Assembly (NCBI GenBank): GCA_029857975.1
Contig: JAOUFX010000257.1
Coordinates: forward strand, 1 to 5,564
Source: Deltaproteobacteria bacterium
GTDB taxonomy: Bacteria > Desulfobacterota > SM23-61
Reading direction: 5' to 3'
DNA length: 5,564 bases
Shown here: piece by piece, positions 1-4,514 of the stretch
Layout: the number at the start of each line of letters is the position of its first letter
How positions within the stretch are numbered: the stretch's first letter is position 1
Made by a program: the position numbers and the translations under genes
The notes under the pieces: generated by a model
Databases searched by the model: none
The model's input: the letters and a program-made list of their open reading frames with translations, nothing else
What the model was told of the DNA's origin: nothing

Positions 1-756
1 ACCCCCGAGAGCGGAGGCCACGACCCCGAGAGAGAATTGGTAACGGCCCACGGGGAGGACTGACCAGACATAATCATTACCGAAGAGGCTGTCCGCGGTG
101 TGTTTCATGTGCAGCAGGTTTTCGACGCTCGGTTGAATAGCACCCAGGATTCCCATGATGAGCTGGAGAAAAAAGGGTTTATCAAGGAAACCCCGATCGG
201 CCATGTGGGCGGCGTTGTAAATATGGCCTACATCGTAGCATTCCATCTCCGGTTTCGTCCCGTGATCTCGAAAGGTCTTCATAAAAACCTCTAAGGATTT
301 AAAGGTATTGGCAAAAATGAATTCTCGCGTCATCTCCAAGTATTTCGGTTCCCATTCGAATTTAAATTTGGAATAACGCTCCAGGAGAGGAAAGAGGCCG
401 AAATTGAAAGAGCCCATGTTACAGCTGGCCAGTTCCGGTTCCAGTTGGGCGACCACCCTTACCCGCTCCTCAGGGGTCATCCCCAGACCGCCTCCGGTGG
501 TTGGGCATTGGATTACGTTAGAACGCCTGTGAATCTCTCCGCAGATTTCCTTGAACAAACCAATGTCGGAACTCGGCTGCCCTGTCTTGGGATCGCGGGC
601 ATGGAGGTGCACAGTCGCGGCGCCTGCGGTCCCCGCCTTGACCGCTTCATCGGCGATTTGCTGAGGAGTTATCGGAAGGTACTCTGACATTGTAGGAATG
701 TGGATGGAACCCGTAACAGCGCAGTTAATGAACAGCTTGCCTTGCTTCATGGCCAT
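1..756 (-). CDS. BKACE-family beta-keto acid cleavage enzyme (DUF849; 3-keto-5-aminohexanoate cleavage-like), partial at 3' end
   Basis: Family enzymes are Zn-dependent TIM barrels that cleave a beta-keto acid using acetyl-CoA, giving acetoacetate and a new acyl-CoA; Kce of lysine fermentation is the type member. I read 252 codons from ATG 756-754 to the window edge without a stop. Visible family marks are the first strand NCAVTG (residues 11-16), the zinc-binding HLHARD segment (ligands H50 and H52), TTGGG (86-90), ELASCNMGS (108-116) and a later ECYDVGH. The last two residues are the GG that normally precedes the HVRVGxED segment, so the third zinc ligand (Glu) and the catalytic Arg/Asp lie just outside. 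An extra segment after residue 116 resembles the longer BKACE subgroup of about 300 aa rather than short Kce. The start is supported by AAAGGAGT at 763-770. It lies on the same strand as the XRE-cupin gene, 205 bp downstream of it. Family is sure; the keto-acid substrate is unknown, so no gene symbol is given. Confidence 0.93.
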   Translation of the reverse strand, partial: MAMKQGKLFINCAVTGSIHIPTMSEYLPITPQQIADEAVKAGTAGAATVHLHARDPKTGQPSSDIGLFKEICGEIHRRSNVIQCPTTGGGLGMTPEERVRVVAQLEPELASCNMGSFNFGLFPLLERYSKFKFEWEPKYLEMTREFIFANTFKSLEVFMKTFRDHGTKPEMECYDVGHIYNAAHMADRGFLDKPFFLQLIMGILGAIQPSVENLLHMKHTADSLFGNDYVWSVLPVGRYQFSLGVVASALGG

Positions 757-856
757 GATCGTACTCCTTTCATTTGATGATCAATAAGGCAGCAAAGAAT
801 GGTTTTTCTCCCAGTTGGGAAATGAGCGGATCGAGATAAACCTAAAAAAGGCGATT

Positions 857-904
857 CACCATAGAAGGCACAGAGGAAAATTATTCTCTACGATCTCTGT
901 GGTG
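857..904. repeat. Imperfect 48-bp palindromic intergenic repeat (CACAGAG/CTCTGTG type)
   Basis: The outer ends CACC (857-860) and GGTG (901-904) mirror each other. Inside, CACAGAG (869-875) is the inverse of CTCTGTG (895-901), separated by 19 bp. Comparing the two 24-base arms position by position gives about 16 matches. Each arm is built from loose 9-bp units: the right arm reads TTCTCTACG then ATCTCTGTG. A degenerate right-arm copy is found at 1910-1937. I interpret it as a copy of a degenerate extragenic palindrome family; function is unknown. It overlaps the predicted promoter of the BKACE gene. Confidence 0.55.
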
Positions 905-908
905 TAAA
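880..908 (-). promoter_or_regulatory. Predicted sigma70-type promoter for the BKACE gene
   Basis: On the minus strand, TTTACA (908-903, 5 of 6 matches to TTGACA) is followed after exactly 17 bp by AATAAT (885-880, 5 of 6 matches to TATAAT). A start near 873 would give a leader of about 115 nt before ATG 756. This suggests that the BKACE gene has its own promoter instead of relying on read-through from the regulator gene. The -10 box lies between the CACAGAG and CTCTGTG arms of the repeat at 857-904. Prediction by motif only. Confidence 0.45.
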
Positions 909-923
909 AAAATTGCTCAATTT
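906..923 (-). terminator. Weak candidate terminator after the XRE-cupin gene
   Basis: On the minus strand the inverted repeat AAATTGAGCAATTT (923-910) runs into a T tract ending at 906, about 40 bp past the regulator stop codon. The stem is short and AT-only, with a 4-base loop, so any termination would be inefficient. It overlaps the predicted BKACE -35 box. Low confidence. Confidence 0.22.
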
Positions 924-961
924 AAGATAAAGTTAAATGCAAAAATCCATGTTTGCCCGTC

Positions 962-1582
962 TTAAAACCAAGGAGGTGTTAGGACTACGATGACTTCAAT
1001 GGATTCATCTCCGGTGCCGCGCCAGGCGTGGGGAAGATGAGCCGGATGATAAATGCTATCCCCCGCCCTTAGTTGATGCATTTTCTCACCAACCCGGTAT
1101 TCCAGATTTCCTTTTAAAATCAAACAACATTTTTCACCCGGAGGGTCGATTATGGGTTCATTGCCGGAAGATTCGCCCGGGGTCAGGCGCAGGAAAAGGA
1201 CCTCAATTTGCCGGTTCAAATCTGGCGTGATGAGTTCATAGGATACCCTGGATCCAGGAAGAGACAGGGTCTTGCGGCGATCTCCGCGAACAACCTTAAC
1301 ATCCTCGATGCATGAGGATTCATTTATTCTTTGAGCCCCCAGGGAAGGAAAATGCCCCATGTTGTTATGGACTTTTGTTCCGTTGGTGAAGAGATTCACC
1401 ACGCTGATTCCAAAGTGGAGAGCAATTTTTTTAAGGGAGCTGACCGAAGGTTGAGCCAAGCCTCTTTCTACCTGGCTGAGGAAGCTTTTGGAAAGTCCTG
1501 TTTTTTGGGAGAGTTTTTCGAGAGTTAATTTGCGGATGCGCCGCTCCTCCCGAATTCTCTCCCCCAGATTTTCCATGTCCAT
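962..1582 (-). CDS. XRE-family HTH transcriptional regulator with C-terminal cupin domain
   Basis: A 206-residue DNA-binding regulator of the HTH_XRE plus cupin_2 architecture; relatives control small catabolic or transport operons in response to a ligand. The helix-turn-helix fills residues 6-65 (LGERIREERR, then LSQKTGLSKSFLSQVERG, then PSVSSLKKIA). The cupin beta barrel covers about 95-203, with GEKCCLILKG (149-158), the AGD turn at 173-175 and LPHAW (183-187). The usual first-motif HxH is replaced by D146-P147-P148, so metal binding looks unlikely and organic ligand binding more likely. The frame stays open to a GTG at 1618, but ATG 1582 has a well-spaced GGGAAAGG and gives the normal family N-terminus, so I prefer it. 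The gene is divergent from the 1967-3358 gene and upstream of BKACE on the same strand, which makes both plausible targets. The regulated ligand is unknown. Confidence 0.9.
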   Translation of the reverse strand: MDMENLGERIREERRIRKLTLEKLSQKTGLSKSFLSQVERGLAQPSVSSLKKIALHFGISVVNLFTNGTKVHNNMGHFPSLGAQRINESSCIEDVKVVRGDRRKTLSLPGSRVSYELITPDLNRQIEVLFLRLTPGESSGNEPIIDPPGEKCCLILKGNLEYRVGEKMHQLRAGDSIYHPAHLPHAWRGTGDESIEVIVVLTPPWF

Positions 1583-1590
1583 GAGAATGA

Positions 1591-1598
1591 CCTTTCCC
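1591..1598 (-). promoter_or_regulatory. Ribosome binding site selecting ATG 1582 for the regulator
   Basis: On the minus strand GGGAAAGG ends 8 nt before ATG 1582. The competing GTG at 1618 has only a poor TGAGAA nearby. This decides the start in favour of a 206-residue protein over 218 residues. Confidence 0.6.
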
Positions 1599-1743
1599 TT
1601 AAAGGAAAAACTTGGCACTTCTCATTCGGCACAGGTTTTACGATTGCGAACGCAGAATTTAATGCAAAAACAGAGTAAAGATACTTTTCAATTAAAGAGA
1701 ATTCAGCCCTGCCGAGGCGGGATGAAAGAAATCCATTTTTTTA

Positions 1744-1771
1744 AACTATAATTGAAATTTCTTATAAAGTT
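1744..1771. repeat. Imperfect 28-bp palindrome overlapping the regulator's -10 region
   Basis: The two halves mirror around an AAATTT core (1755-1760): 10 of 14 base pairs match, including the outer AACT/AGTT (1744-1747 with 1768-1771). It overlaps the minus-strand -10 box at 1767-1772 and the expected transcription start, where an autorepressor would bind. AT-rich composition makes chance symmetry fairly likely. Confidence 0.3.
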
Positions 1772-1795
1772 AGCCCTTTTTTTTCAGTATGTCAA
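1767..1795 (-). promoter_or_regulatory. Predicted sigma70-type promoter for the XRE-cupin gene
   Basis: The minus strand shows a perfect TTGACA (1795-1790), a 17-bp spacer containing an A8 run, then TAACTT (1772-1767), which keeps the two most conserved -10 bases. The leader to ATG 1582 would be about 175 nt, which is long. The -10 is weak, so activity may be modest or activator-assisted. Confidence 0.45.
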
Positions 1796-1802
1796 GAAAA
1801 AA

Positions 1803-1818
1803 TTTAATATATATTAAA
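1803..1818. promoter_or_regulatory. Perfect 16-bp palindrome, candidate operator between divergent promoters
   Basis: TTTAATATATATTAAA reads identically on both strands; with one mismatch the symmetry extends to 1801-1820. It sits 7 bp from the minus-strand -35 box and 3 bp from the plus-strand -35 box, so a dimer bound here would touch both promoters. The adjacent XRE-cupin protein is the natural candidate binder. An UP-element-like role for RNA polymerase alpha subunits is an alternative. Confidence 0.45.
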
Positions 1819-1821
1819 ATG

Positions 1822-1849
1822 TTGTAAATAAGTACTGCCTTGTGATAAA
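1822..1849 (+). promoter_or_regulatory. Predicted sigma70-type promoter for the CoA-ligase/TRAP genes
   Basis: TTGTAA (1822-1827), a 16-bp spacer, then GATAAA (1844-1849) preceded by TG at 1841-1842, which gives an extended -10 form. Transcription would begin near 1856 and leave a leader of about 110 nt before ATG 1967. Motif-based only. Confidence 0.4.
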
Positions 1850-1852
1850 TTA

Positions 1853-1874
1853 ATGCCGCCTTATCTGTCGGCAT
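1853..1874 (+). repeat. Small inverted repeat in the leader of the CoA-ligase gene
   Basis: ATGCCG (1853-1858) and CGGCAT (1869-1874) are exact inverse copies with a 10-base spacer. The element lies right at the predicted transcription start, so it could be an operator or a 5' mRNA hairpin. The short arms make this a weak call. Confidence 0.25.
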
Positions 1875-1909
1875 AACAGGATTAAGAGAGCAGATCCTCA
1901 TTCCTATTT

Positions 1910-1937
1910 TTGTTCTCGGTGTTCTTTGCGGTTTAAA
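1910..1937. repeat. Degenerate half-copy of the intergenic repeat at 857-904
   Basis: These 28 bases match the right arm and flank of the first copy (881-908) at about 20 positions, in the same written orientation. The 9-bp internal periodicity is kept (TTCTCGGTG then TTCTTTGCG), as is the GGT(T/G)TAAA tail. No matching left arm is present. It ends about 15 bp before the ribosome binding site of the CoA-ligase gene. Confidence 0.4.
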
Positions 1938-1966
1938 AGAATCCCTCAGTTGAGGAAGGAAAAACT

Positions 1967-3358
1967 ATGGACGGAAGCCTAAAAAATTTCTTCGAGCCCC
2001 AAAGCGTGGTGGTAATCGGAGCATCGGCTGTTCCCCACAAACCCGGCAATGACGTGATTCGCAATATCGTGGCCAACGGTTATGCCGGAAAGCTTTACCT
2101 GGTCAACCCCAAGGGGGGGGAGATCGCGGGTATAAAAGTTGAGCGCTCGATTCAGGACCTTCCGGAGGGGATTGAACTGGCAGTCATTATCCTTCCGGCT
2201 GGCGCCAACCCCCAGGCCATTCGCGAATGTGCAGCCAAAGGGATCCAGGCGGTCGTCCTTGCCGCCGGTGGCTTTTCAGAAGTGGATGATAAAGGGGAAA
2301 AGTTGCAGGAAGATCTTGTCAAGGCCATTGGCGAAACCGGCGTTCGGGTCCTGGGACCCAACACTTCCGGTCACACCTCCACTCCGCACAATTTCACTTC
2401 GAGCTTTTTCCCTCTCGGTAAGATTCCGCGGGGGAATATTTCCTACATCGCCCAGACCGGAAACTTTGCTACCCACACCATGCGCTATATCGCCACGACA
2501 GAAAACTTTGGCGTGGCCCGGGTTATAGGGTTGGGAAACAAGGTGGACATGGAGGAGAGCGAAGTGCTGAAATACCTGGCCAGTGACCCGGAAACAAAAG
2601 CCGTCTTTATCTACTTGGAAAGTTTTAAAAACCCCAGGCGTTTCCTGGAAACCGCCAGTGGGGTAACCCGGAGAAAGCCCGTAATTCTCCTCAAGGGAGG
2701 GCGTACAGCGGAGGGAGCAAAAGCAGCAGTGGCCCATACCGCTGCTATGGCCGCAGAAGATCGAATCGTGGATGGGGCCCTGAAGCAGTCCGGTATCGTC
2801 CGCATTCATAAATACTCCCACCTATTCCAGGCCGCCAAAGCCCTGGCTCTTATGCCTCTGCCTCAAGGCAACAGAGTTAGCTTTTTGGCTCCTTCCGGGG
2901 CTATGCTTGTGGTTCTCACGGACCTTTGCCTGTCTCTGAACCTGAAAGTCCCTGATTTCGAAGAGCCCACTCGCCAGTTCCTGCAGGATATCAGCCCATC
3001 CATTATTCGGATGCGCAACCCGGTCGACATCTGGTTTGCAGCGGGAACACACGGAGTGGAGTTCGCCTACCGGGAAGGAACGGAGGCAGCCCTGAAGGAT
3101 TCCAATATCGACGCCGTTATACCCATCCTATTGCTTACGGATGATACGGGTGTACCCCCTCTCGATTTTATTGTGGACCTGGCCGCTAAATATCCGCAAA
3201 AACCGATTTATGTTACTTTCACCGGTGAAAAGAAGCATATGGAAGCGGCCAAGGCCTTTCTCGAACCCCGAGGAGTCCCTACTTTTCAACTTATCGAGGA
3301 ACCTTTCGAGATTCTCTCCATCCTGGCCCGCTGCCGGCAGGCTATGGAGCGCCCTTGA
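1967..3358 (+). CDS. NDP-forming acyl-CoA synthetase alpha subunit (acetate--CoA ligase ADP-forming type)
   Basis: This 463-residue protein matches the alpha half of ADP-forming acyl-CoA synthetases, which interconvert acyl-CoA + ADP + Pi and acid + CoA + ATP through a phosphohistidine. Residues 1-130 form the CoA-binding Rossmann domain (VVVIGAS at 14-20, VLGPN at 128-132). Residues about 150-290 form the succinyl-CoA-ligase-like domain (SYIAQTGNFA at 159-168, LLKGGRTAEG at 241-250). A third domain follows from about 300 to 450. H257 in VAHTAA corresponds to the phosphorylated histidine of the family, but the usual HTG(A/S)xAG loop reads HTAAMAAE here. Length is normal for a separate alpha subunit, yet no ATP-grasp beta subunit is fused or adjacent. 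GAGGAAGGA (1952-1960) supports ATG 1967. It is the first gene of the plus-strand cluster. The acyl substrate is unknown; a non-catalytic or sensory CoA-binding role is a less likely alternative. Confidence 0.9.
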   Translation: MDGSLKNFFEPQSVVVIGASAVPHKPGNDVIRNIVANGYAGKLYLVNPKGGEIAGIKVERSIQDLPEGIELAVIILPAGANPQAIRECAAKGIQAVVLAAGGFSEVDDKGEKLQEDLVKAIGETGVRVLGPNTSGHTSTPHNFTSSFFPLGKIPRGNISYIAQTGNFATHTMRYIATTENFGVARVIGLGNKVDMEESEVLKYLASDPETKAVFIYLESFKNPRRFLETASGVTRRKPVILLKGGRTAEGAKAAVAHTAAMAAEDRIVDGALKQSGIVRIHKYSHLFQAAKALALMPLPQGNRVSFLAPSGAMLVVLTDLCLSLNLKVPDFEEPTRQFLQDISPSIIRMRNPVDIWFAAGTHGVEFAYREGTEAALKDSNIDAVIPILLLTDDTGVPPLDFIVDLAAKYPQKPIYVTFTGEKKHMEAAKAFLEPRGVPTFQLIEEPFEILSILARCRQAMERP

Positions 3359-3445
3359 AAAGAAATAAAAACTTGCTTTAATTTTTTCTTTTTGATATCT
3401 TTCCAATAATTCAATAGGAGTTAAAATCAATAAAAGGAGGAAATC

Positions 3446-4399
3446 ATGAAAAAAATCCAATTCGTACTCGCAGGTGTTGCGTTGTTCGTCTTAGCTTTTT
3501 CAGCCGGTGCTTTTGCCCAGAAGTTAGACTTGAAGCTGATGACCGGGCCCATGGGCGGGTCCTGGTATCCGCTGGGAGGGGCTATCTCTGATGCCATGCA
3601 GAAAGACATCCCCGGCCTTACCGTCGCTGTAGCTCCCGGGGGGGGCGTTGGCAACGTGGAAGCCATAGAATTTGGCAAATGCGAGATTGGCTTTTCCAAT
3701 TCCAGCTCGGCAATAGATGGCGTCCACGGCCGAATCCCTTTCAAACAAAAAATGAAAAACATGCGGCAGCTGGCCAACCTCTACCCTCAGTTTTTCCAGA
3801 TGGCCGTTTTAGAAAAATCGGGGATCAAAACCGTGGCCGACCTAAAGGGCAAGGTTATCGGCCCTGGCCCCAAAGGTTTTACCGGTGAGTTTGCTGCCCG
3901 CCAGGTTCTGCAGGTCTATGGACTCACTTACAAAGACATGAAAAAAGTCCAGCATGTGGGTTATAACGATACCGTGGCCCTGATGAAGGATGGTCATTGC
4001 GACGCCTTCCTGCTTTGCACTACGGTTCCGGCCTCGGCAATCATGGACCTGGCTTCCACCCGTCAAATTCGTCTCTTAGATTTGCCGGACGACAAGATCA
4101 AGGCTATCCAGAAGCTGAACGCCGGATACGTTCCGCGGTTTATTGCCAAAGGAACATACCAGGGGGTAGATTATGATGTTCATGGGTTTGGATTCTTCAC
4201 CCATATTATCGTCAGCTCCAAACTTCCGGATGACCTGGTCTATAAAATGGCTAAAACGATGGTAACCAGCCTTCCTCGCTTCGGGAATGTGGTCAAGTCA
4301 ATGAAAGGATTAACCGCCGAGGACCTGGCCGTGGACATTGGCGTTCCCTTCCATCCCGGAGCACTTAAATATTTCAAAGAAGTTGGGGCTATCAAATAA
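3446..4399 (+). CDS. TAXI-family TRAP transporter periplasmic solute-binding protein
   Basis: This 317-residue protein captures the substrate in the periplasm for a TRAP transporter; characterised TAXI members bind glutamate or other organic acids. An N-terminal signal peptide is clear: MKK, a hydrophobic core at about 4-19 and a cleavage site AFA|Q after residue 24. There is no lipobox cysteine, so it should be a soluble periplasmic protein. The mature protein starts with the family signature LMTGPMGGSWYPLGGAI (31-47), followed by GGVGNVEAI (66-74) and FGKCEIGFSNSSS (76-88). Later TVADLKGKVIGPGP and the HPGALKYFKEVG end are also typical, and the length is normal. AAAGGAGG at 3433-3440 gives a strong start 5 nt before ATG 3446. 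It lies 87 bp after the CoA-ligase gene, and its membrane partner follows at 4515. The ligand cannot be told from sequence alone. Confidence 0.95.
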   Translation: MKKIQFVLAGVALFVLAFSAGAFAQKLDLKLMTGPMGGSWYPLGGAISDAMQKDIPGLTVAVAPGGGVGNVEAIEFGKCEIGFSNSSSAIDGVHGRIPFKQKMKNMRQLANLYPQFFQMAVLEKSGIKTVADLKGKVIGPGPKGFTGEFAARQVLQVYGLTYKDMKKVQHVGYNDTVALMKDGHCDAFLLCTTVPASAIMDLASTRQIRLLDLPDDKIKAIQKLNAGYVPRFIAKGTYQGVDYDVHGFGFFTHIIVSSKLPDDLVYKMAKTMVTSLPRFGNVVKSMKGLTAEDLAVDIGVPFHPGALKYFKEVGAIK

Positions 4400-4427
4400 G
4401 ATTAGCCGGATATTTATTCTCTGATCG

Positions 4428-4454
4428 AGGGCAGGATTTTACCAATCCTGCCCT
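4428..4454 (+). terminator. Strong intercistronic stem-loop between binding-protein and permease genes
   Basis: GGGCAGGATT (4429-4438), loop TTACC, AATCCTGCCC (4444-4453): a perfect 10-bp stem, extended to 11 by A4428-T4454. It lies 28 bp after the stop codon of the binding protein and is followed only by TTATTGC, which is a poor U tract. It is therefore more likely a partial terminator or mRNA 3' stabiliser that raises binding-protein output over permease than a full terminator. Confidence 0.65.
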
Positions 4455-4499
4455 TATTGCATCCATGGGTATGTCTCGGAAAAGATCCTATAACCTGCC

Positions 4500-4505
4500 G
4501 GGGGG
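4500..4505 (+). promoter_or_regulatory. G-rich ribosome binding site deciding the permease start
   Basis: Six G bases at 4500-4505 touch ATG 4506 directly but sit 9 nt ahead of the in-frame ATG 4515. That is normal Shine-Dalgarno spacing, so 4515 is preferred. The sequence lacks the A of AGGAGG and may be only moderately efficient. Confidence 0.45.
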
Positions 4506-4514
4506 ATGAATGTC

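Larger units (their letters stand above)
1583..1966. other. Divergent intergenic control region, no gene
   Basis: This 384-bp stretch between the divergent regulator and CoA-ligase genes is strongly AT-rich compared with the flanking coding DNA. It holds a minus-strand promoter (1767-1795), a central perfect palindrome (1803-1818), a plus-strand promoter (1822-1849), an imperfect palindrome over the minus -10 (1744-1771), a small inverted repeat (1853-1874) and a half-copy of the intergenic repeat (1910-1937). I see no credible coding sequence on either strand. Confidence 0.75.

Noticed and set aside
100..687. Two short plus-strand frames (100-294 and 445-687)
   Set aside because: Both are antisense to the BKACE gene, whose zinc-site and barrel motifs span the same bases.
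1708..1721. Small hairpin CCTGC-CGAG-GCGGG in the regulator leader
   Set aside because: A 5-bp stem with one G-T wobble; too short to claim as a regulatory structure.
1488..1751. 87-codon plus-strand frame reaching into the divergent control region
   Set aside because: Most of it is antisense to the regulator's HTH region and the rest crosses promoter-like DNA; I see no convincing ribosome site or domain.
2276..2821. 181-codon open frame on the minus strand
   Set aside because: It lies entirely inside the CoA-ligase gene, has no recognisable domain, and the plus-strand frame has clear family motifs across the same region.
3373..3401. TTGCTT-17-TATCTT as an internal promoter for the binding-protein gene
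   Set aside because: Only 3 of 6 and 4 of 6 consensus matches in a T-rich 87-bp gap; not separable from background.
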